Both the position numbers and the translations under genes were made by a program. The notes under the pieces were generated by a model. That model was not told where the DNA came from and ran no database searches. It saw nothing but the letters and a program-made list of their open reading frames with translations. This document shows, in pieces, positions 27,383 through 35,728 of a stretch of DNA of 39,510 bases. The stretch is from Aureispira sp. CCB-QB1 (lineage in GTDB: Bacteria > Bacteroidota > Bacteroidia > Chitinophagales > Saprospiraceae). The DNA lies in contig NZ_JHBV01000052.1 in NCBI RefSeq assembly GCF_000724545.1, forward strand, positions 1-39,510, written 5' to 3'. Each line of letters opens with the position of its first letter. Within the stretch, counting starts at the first letter, position 1.

Positions 27383-29290
27383 TTAAATAGATTTAAGAGG
27401 GATGATAAAAGAAACAATAGTCCCAGAAGGTTGTGCTGGTTTTATAGAAAAGTGGATGTCGTTTGCTTGATTTTTATTTAAAAATAAAAGTCGCTCTTGG
27501 GTAATTTTAGTTGCTAAAGAATTATGAGTTGAGGTAGCGTGGGAGGAGGGGGGCGAATAACCAATGCCATTATCTTCAACACTTATTTTTAACAGCTGCG
27601 TTGTTTCGATTGTAAATTGAATTGTAATTTTTCCTTTGTAGTCAATGTTTTTAAGACCATGCTCTAAGGCATTCTCAATGAAAGGCTGCGTTAACATAGG
27701 TGGTATCAACAATTCGTAGGAGTCTAATTGTGGGTCAAGGTTAATTTGATACTCAAACTGGTGATCAAAACGCAGTAATTGTAATTTTAGATAATTTTCG
27801 AGCCACTGAATTTCCTTATCTAGGGTAATGTACTCTTTTCTTGAATTTTCGAGGATAGCCCGAACCAGTTTGGCAAAGGAAGATAAGTATACTCCTGCGG
27901 CTTTGGGATTGTTTTCGTAGACATAGCTTTGGATGGCTGTTAAGGCGTTAAAAATAAAATGAGGATTCATTTGATTTCTAAGCAGCTGATGTTTTAATTG
28001 TGCTGTTTTTTGCTGGGCACGGAGTTTATTTTGTCGGAGCAACAAGAAGGAGATTAAAAGGACTAAAATCAAGATAATAAAAGCACTATATGCCCATTGT
28101 TGGTTTCGCAAGGCATTTAGAGCATGAATGTCACGGTCTTTTGCCAGTAATGCGATTTCTTGTTCTTTTTTATTGGTTTCATATTTTATTTCCATTTCTT
28201 TAATCTGCTGTTGTTTTTCGGCATTCAGAATGGTATCTTTTAATACAATATACGCTCGCAAATATTCAGCGACCTTAGCATATTGTTTTAATGCTTGATA
28301 ATTATCAACCAGTCCTTCTAAAGCTGCTTTTTCAATTGCCCTATAAGGAATCTTGTGTGCTACTTTTCTTACTGTATCATACAGTTGTATACTTTTAGAA
28401 TGGTTATTTTCATAAAAATAGATATTCGCCAAACTCATTTGAATGTCTAACTTCTGATTTTGATCTGTAATATATTCTTTGAGGCTTAGAGCTTTATGAA
28501 TGTACTGTTTGGCAGAATCTATTTGTTGGTGTTTGAGGTATAACGAACTTTTTTCGCTGTAAATTTTAGCCTTTCCACCTAGATAATTTTCTTTCTCAAA
28601 ATAGTCCAAGCCCTGATCTAGGTAAAATAGAGCCGTGTCGACTTTATTGATACTTGAATAGGCTAAACCAATATTTAGGGACGTATTTCCCATGAATAAG
28701 AACTCATTTTGGAGAGGATATTGTTCCAGTACTTTTCTGCCCATTTGAATAGAAGCTTCAAATTCTTTTAGTTCATATTTCATCGCTGCCAAAGCTGCGA
28801 AATTATAGGCTAGTCCTGCTGTATCGCCAAACTGTTCGTTAATTCGAATGCTTTTATATAGATATTCAGCGCTTTTTTGAAACGCACTCATAAAAAAATG
28901 AGTGGCACTCATATTACTATAAATAGAAGCTAATTCATCAAAACTCTTTGCACGAGTGAATAAGGTTGCGGCACTATCTAAGTAAAACAATGTCTGTGAT
29001 AATTCGCCAATATGCCCATAGATGGTTCCCATCGTACTATATAAATTGCCAAGTTTATCGCAAGAGTCTTTGGGAATTAAGTAGATTGCTTTTTGATTGT
29101 ATTCAATAGCTTTTTGAGGGTTCGAATAGCGATACATTTTTGCAATTTGGTTGAGTAGTTTAACCTTTGTGATTACAATGGTTTCTTTTTGGGCTAACTG
29201 TATCAGACTATCAATATGAGATTGGTTCTGAGCTTGGTTGGTTACTGTTCCGAATAAGAGTAACGCTAAAATAAAATATTTAGATTTCAT
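27383..29290 (-). CDS. TPR-containing sensor histidine kinase (LytS/His_kinase type)
   Basis: A 635-residue kinase. It has a signal peptide (about 1-20), then TPR repeats from about 30 to 375 placed outside the cytoplasm. A coiled coil precedes one transmembrane segment near 397-417 (YSAFIILILVLLISFLLL). The His_kinase domain follows with phospho-acceptor H444 in NQMNPHFIFNAL, then a HATPase domain with N box ENALEHGLKN and G box DNGIGYSP. The TPR sensor is typical of Bacteroidota kinases paired with LytTR regulators. The ligand is unknown; the TPRs suggest a protein or peptide partner in the periplasm. It is co-transcribed with the regulator at 26632. Confidence 0.93.
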   Translation of the reverse strand: MKSKYFILALLLFGTVTNQAQNQSHIDSLIQLAQKETIVITKVKLLNQIAKMYRYSNPQKAIEYNQKAIYLIPKDSCDKLGNLYSTMGTIYGHIGELSQTLFYLDSAATLFTRAKSFDELASIYSNMSATHFFMSAFQKSAEYLYKSIRINEQFGDTAGLAYNFAALAAMKYELKEFEASIQMGRKVLEQYPLQNEFLFMGNTSLNIGLAYSSINKVDTALFYLDQGLDYFEKENYLGGKAKIYSEKSSLYLKHQQIDSAKQYIHKALSLKEYITDQNQKLDIQMSLANIYFYENNHSKSIQLYDTVRKVAHKIPYRAIEKAALEGLVDNYQALKQYAKVAEYLRAYIVLKDTILNAEKQQQIKEMEIKYETNKKEQEIALLAKDRDIHALNALRNQQWAYSAFIILILVLLISFLLLRQNKLRAQQKTAQLKHQLLRNQMNPHFIFNALTAIQSYVYENNPKAAGVYLSSFAKLVRAILENSRKEYITLDKEIQWLENYLKLQLLRFDHQFEYQINLDPQLDSYELLIPPMLTQPFIENALEHGLKNIDYKGKITIQFTIETTQLLKISVEDNGIGYSPPSSHATSTHNSLATKITQERLLFLNKNQANDIHFSIKPAQPSGTIVSFIIPLKSI

Positions 29291-29657
29291 ATAAATTGAG
29301 ATATAGTGCGGTGGATCTGATGATGCTCAAGCACTTGATATGATAAAAAATGCAGAGGCTTTAACGAACTACTATTGCTATTGTATGGGCAAATTTATGT
29401 CAGTATACAGAATCTAAAATAGCTTGTTTCTACTTATAGAACCTTGTTGTTGCTGTTTAGCACAAGCTATTGATGAGATAGAGGTTGGTATTTTCCACTA
29501 ACCAATGTTCCATGGAAGGCAATTGAATTTAGTGGTTGGTGGGGTAGATATTAATAACAAAATAAATTTAAAGTAATCAGGCAAAGAAGCGTATTATGTA
29601 ATTTTTTCTGAAGCCTTCTTGAATCGTACTATTTTGGTTGCTAATATATAAAGAAAA
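29291..29657. other. Gap upstream of the kinase gene, including a possible promoter
   Basis: No protein gene is seen. The minus-strand word TAAATTTG at 29390-29397 matches TAnnTTTG and has a weak TTTT-like -33 region about 19 bases upstream. If used, it would give a leader of about 95 bases for the kinase/regulator unit. No other structure was noted before the hairpin at 29658. Confidence 0.4.
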
Positions 29658-29677
29658 AGGCACTCAAAAGAGTGCCT
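29658..29677 (-). terminator. Intrinsic terminator after the methyltransferase gene
   Basis: Eight-base perfect arms AGGCACTC (29658-29665) and GAGTGCCT (29670-29677) enclose a tetraloop AAAA. On the minus strand it is followed by TTTTCTTT. It lies 31 bases after the methyltransferase stop. Confidence 0.85.
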
Positions 29678-29708
29678 ATAAATTATGATGATGAACAGTA
29701 AAATCAAA

Positions 29709-30266
29709 CTAGAGTTTTTCACAAACGTGAATAAATGCAGGAGGTACATTGAGCATGACAAAATCAATCTCCATATTATTAAATATACGCTCGTAACGTT
29801 TTTTTGCTACCAAAGAGTAGTGTAACTGAACGTATTTGCCTCCTTTTTTTAAGAATTTGTGTGCTTCTTCTATAATGTCATCTTCGGGAATAATCACAAA
29901 AGGAATCGCGGAAATCACAGCATCTGCTTTTTCGTAACCTGCTTGACGGATGTAATCGCCTAATTTTTTGGCGTCATCATTAATGATCGTAATACGCTCA
30001 TCGTGCCCAAATTTTTCTTGCAATTCTTCATAAAATTTATCGTTAATTTCGAAGCAGAGCAGTTTTGCATCTGGAGCCATCTTTTTCAAGATTTGTTTGG
30101 TAATAGGTCCATCTCCAGCCCCTAGTTCAACAATACATTTTGCAGTACTAAAGTCAACATGCTTGTCTTTTGTCATCGTTTTCCCTACAAAATGAGAAGA
30201 TCTGGAAAAGGTACCCACTTCTTTGAAGTGTTTGATGCCTTGTATGAAAAATTTTATTGCACCCAT
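29709..30266 (-). CDS. SAM-dependent methyltransferase, PmtA-like
   Basis: A 185-residue class I methyltransferase. Motif I is VELGAGDGPIT near residues 46-56, an acidic residue ends strand 2 (LLCFEIND), and NDDAKKLGDY fits motif II. The opening FSRSSHFVGKTM, the AVISAIPFVIIPED segment and the C-terminal NVPPAFIHVCEK match the short phospholipid N-methyltransferase/PmtA-like group (COG3963), whose members methylate phosphatidylethanolamine. An rRNA adenine dimethylase-like role is less likely because the protein is short. Substrate specificity cannot be read from the sequence. It is a single-gene unit with its own terminator. Confidence 0.75.
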   Translation of the reverse strand: MGAIKFFIQGIKHFKEVGTFSRSSHFVGKTMTKDKHVDFSTAKCIVELGAGDGPITKQILKKMAPDAKLLCFEINDKFYEELQEKFGHDERITIINDDAKKLGDYIRQAGYEKADAVISAIPFVIIPEDDIIEEAHKFLKKGGKYVQLHYSLVAKKRYERIFNNMEIDFVMLNVPPAFIHVCEKL

Positions 30267-30715
30267 GTTTTGAATTTTGGTTGGACGATTGTAACCTGCA
30301 AGTTGTGCATCGTTTTTTGACGATATAAGCTTAATTATCTGTTGGTCTTTGTATAAATATTAGCTACTTGTTGGAACGTCCAAAAGTTATAGATTTTTTA
30401 GATATAGATGATACTCTATTCATTACAAATTTGCACACAGACTACAAAAGTAATCTATAATTTTGCTTTTAAGTAACAAATAGTACTTTTTTTAGTTGAT
30501 GAATACCTATATCATAACAAAATAAAATAGTTAATGATGTGTTAAGGGTTTGTAAATCAATAGTTAATGTTTTTGGAGGTAAGTTTTGGAGCTGAGGAGA
30601 TTTGAAGTTTGGCTAAAAATGTTCTTGACTTGTTTATATTTGCAGACAAAAAAAGAGACAACTTTTGACAACTTATTTAAACTCTAGAAGGTTATTATCA
30701 AAAAAGCTAAAAAAA
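30267..30715. other. Divergent intergenic region with a candidate promoter for the epimerase
   Basis: No gene is present. TATATTTG at 30635-30642 fits the Bacteroidota -7 box TAnnTTTG. A TTTG at 30608-30611 is 23 bases upstream, which is longer than the usual 19-20, so the -33 match is imperfect. It would give a leader of about 65-70 bases for the gene at 30716. A further TAATTTTG lies at 30458-30465. The minus-strand promoter of the methyltransferase was not identified. Confidence 0.45.
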
Positions 30716-31114
30716 ATGAAAGTAGAACATATTGGTATCGCAATAAAAGACTTAAGTACTAGCAATGCTTTATTTGCTAAATTATTTGGCGAAGCGCATT
30801 ACAAAGTAGAAGCGGTGGAATCAGAAGGAGTTGCTACTTCTTTCTTTCAGTGCGGAGAGACTAAAATAGAACTATTAGAAGCAACAAGAGAAGATAGTCC
30901 TATTGCAAAATTTATCGAAAAGAGAGGGGAAGGAATTCATCACATTGCCTTTGAAGTTGACGATATTCATGCCGAAATGAAACGTTTGGCAGCGGAAGGC
31001 TTTACGATTCTTAATCCTGAGCCTAAAAAAGGAGCAGATAACAAACTCGTTTGCTTTTTGCACCCTAAAACAACCAATGGTGTTTTGGTGGAGTTGTGTC
31101 AAGAAATACGTTAA
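30716..31114 (+). CDS. mce: Methylmalonyl-CoA epimerase
   Basis: A 132-residue vicinal-oxygen-chelate (VOC) protein. The ATG at 30716 (MKVEHIGIAIKDL) is the normal family start; an in-frame TTG at 30665 would add 17 atypical residues. Expected metal ligands are visible: His5 in VEHIGIA, Gln or Glu in the KIELLEA region, His in GIHHIAFEV, and Glu near the end in GVLVELCQ. The enzyme interconverts (R)- and (S)-methylmalonyl-CoA, linking propionyl-CoA and succinyl-CoA metabolism with methylmalonyl-CoA mutase, which is not in the window. The next gene follows after about 58 bases without a terminator. Confidence 0.92.
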   Translation: MKVEHIGIAIKDLSTSNALFAKLFGEAHYKVEAVESEGVATSFFQCGETKIELLEATREDSPIAKFIEKRGEGIHHIAFEVDDIHAEMKRLAAEGFTILNPEPKKGADNKLVCFLHPKTTNGVLVELCQEIR

Positions 31115-31172
31115 TCAACTTCATTATTGAGTGGTCTCAAATGGGCAATTTAAGTAATTCTCATTGAATAAA

Positions 31173-31949
31173 ATGCTTTGTATGGAATTATATGCGTGGA
31201 TTGTTTTATGTGGTGCTTTTGCAGGTTTTGTCGCTACTCTAGCAGGTTTAGGGTCAGTATTGACCCTGTATGTTTTGATTCAAATAGTCGGTTTAGACGC
31301 AGATATAGCCAATGGAACGAATCGAATCGGCATTATGGCAATGGCTTTGATGGCTTTGCCGACTTTTTATAAAAATGGACATCTGAATGTCAAGAAAAGC
31401 TGGTGGATTATCCTTGCAATATTTGTAGGAGCACTCGGAGGGGCCGTACTGGCAGCCAAATATATTGACAACGATGCTTTTAAAGATATTTTTAAGTACC
31501 TGCTCTTGGTAATGTTGGTTTTAGTACTAGCGAATCCCAAAAAATGGATTCGTTCAACAGATCATAGCCACAAGATGAACAAATGGATGATTCCTATCTT
31601 TATATTAATGGGATTTTATGCAGGTTTTATACAAGTAGGGACAGGTGTTTTTTTAGTTGTCTTTTTAGCTTTGGCAGGACGGTATAGTTTGGTGGATGCC
31701 AACGGGATTAAACTAGCAGCTATAGCTTTGTATACAATAGCTTGTATTGCCATCTTTGCCGTAGAAAATAAAATTGATTGGGAGATCGGAACCGTTTTGG
31801 CAATAGGGCAAGGAATCGGTGCTTATCTAGCCGCCAAATTTGCAACTACTTACCCTAAGTCAAATGGCTTTGTGCGGTATTTGCTTATTGTTATGTTGAT
31901 AGTTGCAATTGTGCAAATGTTTGAGTTGCATACTTATTTTGTGGGGTAG
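31173..31949 (+). CDS. TauE/SafE family membrane transporter
   Basis: About 258 residues with seven to eight hydrophobic membrane segments separated by short loops. The opening W-I-V-L-C-G-A-F-A-G-F-V-A-T-L-A-G-L-G-S and the second half-repeat G-F-Y-A-G-F-I-Q-V-G-T-G fit the TauE/SafE (sulfite exporter) superfamily, whose members export anions such as sulfite or sulfoacetate or import small organic acids. The substrate is not predictable. An ATG at 31173 or 31182 is the likely start; the in-frame TTG at 31164 is less so. It lies close behind mce and may be co-transcribed. Confidence 0.85.
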   Translation: MLCMELYAWIVLCGAFAGFVATLAGLGSVLTLYVLIQIVGLDADIANGTNRIGIMAMALMALPTFYKNGHLNVKKSWWIILAIFVGALGGAVLAAKYIDNDAFKDIFKYLLLVMLVLVLANPKKWIRSTDHSHKMNKWMIPIFILMGFYAGFIQVGTGVFLVVFLALAGRYSLVDANGIKLAAIALYTIACIAIFAVENKIDWEIGTVLAIGQGIGAYLAAKFATTYPKSNGFVRYLLIVMLIVAIVQMFELHTYFVG

Positions 31950-32099
31950 GAAAAGCATTCTTCTTACGATACATCTCTATAGATGTTAAAATTTTTAGAA
32001 AATGTATCTTGGTCTAATTATTGGTGTAATAAAAATGAATTACTCATAGCAGAAAACCCATAGTTAGTAAAATTAATTCGGTTCTTTTTTAGAAAAGAA

Positions 32100-32132
32100 A
32101 AACGTCTAGCAATCCCTACCTGCTAGACGTTT
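32100..32132. terminator. Bidirectional terminator between transporter and prs
   Basis: Twelve-base perfect arms AAACGTCTAGCA (32100-32111) and TGCTAGACGTTT (32121-32132) enclose a nine-base loop. T-rich flanks follow in both directions. The rest of the 31950-32246 gap shows nothing else. Confidence 0.82.
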
Positions 32133-32246
32133 CTATTTTATGTAACCATCAAATGCAATTGTCTCAAGTTTTTGTTCATTATAATACTACTCTACGATAG
32201 CATCATCAGAATAAAGTGAGACCACTCGTTTGGATTTGTTATGGAT

Positions 32247-33200
32247 TTACTTGACTAAACTGCTTTTGTCTTTCTCGACAAACAAAGCAGAAATAGAACG
32301 ATATTCGTGTACATTTCTAATAGCTCTAGAGAATAATTTAGCAGCCGGAACTACTTTTATTTTAGAGCAAGCCTGCTTCAAAGGAATGGTATCTGTTACA
32401 ACCATTTCTGTCAACTCAGACTCTTCGATACGTTTGTAAGCTGGTCCAGATAGAACAGGGTGCGTACAAAATGCACGAACACTTTTTGCGCCTTCTTTGA
32501 TTAAAATTTGAGCAGCGCGGCATAGCGTCCCTGCTGTATCAACGATGTCGTCTACCAAAATGACATCTTTTCCTGTAACATCTCCAATAACAGTCATTTC
32601 TGCTACTTCGTTTGCTTTTTTGCGATACTTGTCACAAATAACAAGCCCTGTACCAAAATGTTGTGCATAAGCTCTAGCTCGCTTGGTACTACCCACATCA
32701 GGAGAAGCAAAGATAACATTACTAGTATCTTCTTTTTCTAAGTGATTGAAGAAGATTGCTTCACTTTTTAGATGATCCACAGGGATGTCGAAGAAACCTT
32801 GGATTTGGTCGGCATGCAAGTCCATGGTCATAATTCGGTCTGCTCCTGCTGCAATCAACAGATTGGCCAATAATTTAGCTCCAATTGCTACTCGGGGTCT
32901 ATCTTTGCGATCTTGGCGTGCATAACCAAAATAAGGAATGACCGCTGTAATATAACCAGCAGAAGCTCTTTTTGCAGCATCAATCATTAACAACAACTCC
33001 ATGATATTATCAGATGGAGCAAATGTTGATTGGATAAAAAATACGTATTTACCTCGTACCGATTCCTTAATGTTAGTTTGCATTTCGCCATCACTAAAAC
33101 GTTGTAAGACAACCTTACCTAAGCTTTGTCCGTAATAGTCTGCGATTTTTTCAGAGAGATAACGGGTACCCGTTCCAGAAAAAAGAATTGTTTCGATCAT
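32247..33200 (-). CDS. prs: Ribose-phosphate pyrophosphokinase (PRPP synthetase)
   Basis: A 317-residue enzyme making 5-phosphoribosyl 1-diphosphate from ribose 5-phosphate and ATP, the precursor for purines, pyrimidines, NAD, histidine and tryptophan. The start at 33200 (MIETILFSGTGTRYL) gives the normal family length. The in-frame ATG at 33248 would fall within the promoter and add 16 atypical residues. Visible motifs: FSDGEMQTNIKESVRGK near the N-terminus, the ATP-binding FGYARQDRKDRPR, the cation-binding MDLHADQIQGFF and the PRPP loop VDDIVDTAGT. It has its own promoter and shares a terminator with the convergent transporter gene. Confidence 0.96.
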   Translation of the reverse strand: MIETILFSGTGTRYLSEKIADYYGQSLGKVVLQRFSDGEMQTNIKESVRGKYVFFIQSTFAPSDNIMELLLMIDAAKRASAGYITAVIPYFGYARQDRKDRPRVAIGAKLLANLLIAAGADRIMTMDLHADQIQGFFDIPVDHLKSEAIFFNHLEKEDTSNVIFASPDVGSTKRARAYAQHFGTGLVICDKYRKKANEVAEMTVIGDVTGKDVILVDDIVDTAGTLCRAAQILIKEGAKSVRAFCTHPVLSGPAYKRIEESELTEMVVTDTIPLKQACSKIKVVPAAKLFSRAIRNVHEYRSISALFVEKDKSSLVK

Positions 33201-33245
33201 GATTATTGTGCTGTGCTTGTTAGAATAATAGTCCAAAAGTTGCCA

Positions 33246-33277
33246 CAAAGGTAGTTAGATTTAATTGGCTGCACAAA
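33246..33277 (-). promoter_or_regulatory. Bacteroidota-type promoter for prs
   Basis: On the minus strand a TTTG (33274-33277) is followed after 20 bases by TACCTTTG (33246-33253), close to the TTTG-N19/20-TAnnTTTG consensus. The predicted transcription start near 33240 gives a leader of about 40 bases and supports the ATG at 33200 as the start of prs. Confidence 0.65.
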
Positions 33278-33473
33278 TAATCACTCGCTTTTGAACAAAA
33301 ACAATTTTTTAGTCTTTTTATGATACAGGTAGCTATGATTTGTTTTTAATGATTTGATAATAAGTTGCTTAGTAAAAGGCTTGTGTGTTGTTCCATTTGG
33401 TGAAAATATCTAAGATGATTTGCCATTTTATGGATAAATGGCAGCACAATTAAAAGCAGCAGTGTAAAAAGAA

Positions 33474-34013
33474 CTACTTCCACAAGAATTCCCGCCACTC
33501 GTTATAAACCTCAATAATTTTTAATAAATCTTTCTTTTTGTATTTTTTGTTAGCAATATCTTCTGCCAACTCTTTATTTTCTTTGAAATATTCTGCTAAT
33601 TGTTTTCTAAATCTAGGATAATCAACTTCGGTTAATGCTCTATCTTTTTCTAAAAAAGTTTGCGTATATCCCATATCTCCCGATGTATTATAATACTCGT
33701 ATAAATGGCATTTGCCTGTAGGAGGGGTTAGGCGCAACATAAAAACAGAATATCCTTTGCGTTCATTGATTGCATAAAATTTGGTTTGGTAAGTAGCGTT
33801 TCCAATCGACCATTCTTTGATTTCATCTGGGCGGTACTTTTTGACCGTACCAGATTGATCTTTAAAGCTAATTTGGCTAGAATTTATAGCAGGAGTAGAT
33901 AGAATTACCTTGCCATATATTTTTCTATCATTAATGTCTATAATATAGTCGTTTTGTGCAATGCTAAGGTGTTGAATACAGCAGATGACTAGAAATACAA
34001 GTAAAGACTTCAT
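33474..34013 (-). CDS. Small secreted protein of unknown function
   Basis: A 179-residue protein with a signal peptide ending near IAQ-ND (residue 20). The mature part starts DYIIDINDRKIYGKVI and has an SH3-like strand run, with S-F-K-D-Q-S-G-T-V-K-K-Y then a P-D-E-I-K-E-W motif as in many Bacteroidota secreted proteins. A lysine-rich helix then spans about 130-175 (YPRFRKQLAEYFKENKELA). No catalytic motif is seen and no family was assigned. It lies in the same direction as prs, 273 bases upstream of it. Confidence 0.65.
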   Translation of the reverse strand: MKSLLVFLVICCIQHLSIAQNDYIIDINDRKIYGKVILSTPAINSSQISFKDQSGTVKKYRPDEIKEWSIGNATYQTKFYAINERKGYSVFMLRLTPPTGKCHLYEYYNTSGDMGYTQTFLEKDRALTEVDYPRFRKQLAEYFKENKELAEDIANKKYKKKDLLKIIEVYNEWREFLWK

Positions 34014-34500
34014 ATATGATTACTTTTTGATAAACAGTCTTCGAAAGAGACAGATGAATGTTGAATATTTTGTTGATTAATAGAGTATTTGTTGTAGTAA
34101 TGTGTTTGATTAAGAGTGAGTTGGGTATAGAATAGTGTCGTTTGGATTTTTAGCCCCTTATGGAGGAACTTCAATAAAAAAGACTATTTTGAGGTATTAT
34201 TTTAGCCTAAAATAACCTTAATTGTTTAAGTAAGAGATATAAATTGTCGACTTTAACACTGTTTTTAAATGAACACATGGTCTAACTCAATAGAGATAGC
34301 GGTATCTAGAGCGTGTCCTATCTTGCTTAAAGTGAAATACTAACGTTTGAACTACTTAGACAAATATTTCAGAACAAGAATATTGCTTTTTATAACATAG
34401 AGTAGTTTTTATTTTCGGATTCCCCTATTTTTGGATTCACTTAAACAGAAGTTTTGTTGCCCATTCGCTTCGATCACTCTTTAAAACTAAAAAATATTTT
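34014..34500. other. Gap between divergent genes, with a possible Crp/Fnr-gene promoter
   Basis: No protein gene or strong hairpin was seen. TATTTTTG at 34426-34433 matches TAnnTTTG and lies about 68 bases before the regulator start; a good -33 TTTG is missing. The remainder is AT-rich and otherwise featureless. Confidence 0.35.
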
Positions 34501-35088
34501 ATGGAAGTATCTTTTGAAGTCATTAATCACTATCGACAAAAATACCCCTACTTAAAAGATAAGGATGTTGAACAGATGCTGAATTTAGTACATTTTAAAG
34601 TGCTAGATGTTAACGAGTTTTTTGTGAAATTTGAAGAAGTTAATACAAATGTTTTTTTGGTCTTGAATGGTTTGCTAAAAACGTATTATTTGGACGAAGG
34701 TGGGGAGGAGATTATTATTAATTTTTATAAAGAAAATGATCTATCAGGAAACTGGTACTCGACATTATTAGGAGAGCCGTCTAGGTTATGTATACAAGCA
34801 TTGGAGGAAACAACGTTGATACAAGTTGACATTAAAAAAGTAGATGCATTGGTTTTTGACAATATCAATTTACTAAGAGCCTACAATCATATTTTGAAAG
34901 GCAAATTAATTAACTCACTGCACAAAATATGGGACAATATTAATGAAAAGCCTGAAGTGCGATTTCTAAAACTGAAGAAAGAACATCCAGATTTATTAGA
35001 GAGAGTACCACAAAAACAAATCGCTTCATATTTAGGAATAACACCAGTTTCCTTGTCACGGATAAAGAAAAGAGTATCAGAAAAGTAA
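34501..35088 (+). CDS. Crp/Fnr family transcriptional regulator
   Basis: A 195-residue regulator with the Crp/Fnr layout: an N-terminal cyclic nucleotide-binding-like beta roll (about 25-115, with FLVLNGLLKTYYLDEGGEEI and FYKENDLSGNW), a dimerisation helix, and a short C-terminal helix-turn-helix (about 168-192: PQKQIASYLGITPVSLSRIK). No cysteine cluster for an Fe-S centre is present, and the cAMP phosphate-binding R-S-A-like motif is not conserved. The signal is therefore unknown, as in most Bacteroidota Crp-like proteins. It lies upstream of the second giant TSP3 gene and could regulate it, but only proximity supports this. Confidence 0.9.
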   Translation: MEVSFEVINHYRQKYPYLKDKDVEQMLNLVHFKVLDVNEFFVKFEEVNTNVFLVLNGLLKTYYLDEGGEEIIINFYKENDLSGNWYSTLLGEPSRLCIQALEETTLIQVDIKKVDALVFDNINLLRAYNHILKGKLINSLHKIWDNINEKPEVRFLKLKKEHPDLLERVPQKQIASYLGITPVSLSRIKKRVSEK

Positions 35089-35728
35089 GGCAATTATCTT
35101 TTGTTAAGACGAGAAATAGAAATAAGCCCTATTTTTCGGGCAAAGATAAAATATTGAATATCAATATAAATATATGTTTTTATTGAATGTTTTTATGCCA
35201 ATTTATTTTTTTTAACTTTTTAGTTAATATTTTGAATGTCAGTGTTTTGTAAGTTTTGTAAAAAAGAATAAGTTGCAGTTGTAATAAAAAAAACTTTCTT
35301 GCAATTTTATGACCTAAATTTTAGAGTAATTGTTCGTTAAAACAATAACATAAACATAGTAGCATAGCGAACTTCTATTTGAGAACACTACTCCAATAAT
35401 TGCTATTTATAGTTCAAAAAAGTCGCTTTTTTGAGATTTTGGCACAAAAATGCACAAAAAAAACTCATAATGGCAAGAATCGATCCTCTCAGCTTTACTA
35501 AAAAAAATAGTTTTGTGCTGCAAAACTATCGTTAAAGATTATATCAAAATCATATTATAATAAATAATACAATAAATCAACCAAATACATTTTACCAAAT
35601 AGTCTAATTGGAATATTATCACTAAAATATTTTATTTAGATGGATGTGTTTCACTTCTTAAATAGCTAATACAACGTCACTAATTGTATTGCGTTTCAAA
35701 AAGTTTAATGCGCTGAAAAAAAAACACT
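35089..35728. other. 640-base gap upstream of the second giant gene
   Basis: No convincing gene is present; a 22-codon frame at 35470-35538 has no support. A nine-base stem TCAAAAAAG (35414-35422) / CTTTTTTGA (35426-35434) with a three-base loop could stop transcription. Inverted repeat AATACAA (35668-35674) / TTGTATT (35684-35690) lies about 40-60 bases before the next start and may be a leader hairpin or operator. No good TTTG / TAnnTTTG promoter was found. Confidence 0.4.

Noticed and set aside
30665-30715. TTG-initiated N-terminal extension of the epimerase
   Set aside because: The added 17 residues do not match the family; the ATG at 30716 gives the normal start MKVEHIGIA.
35470-35538. 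A 22-codon plus-strand frame in the gap before the second giant gene
   Set aside because: Too short, no ribosome-site or conservation evidence available, and residues show no recognised pattern.
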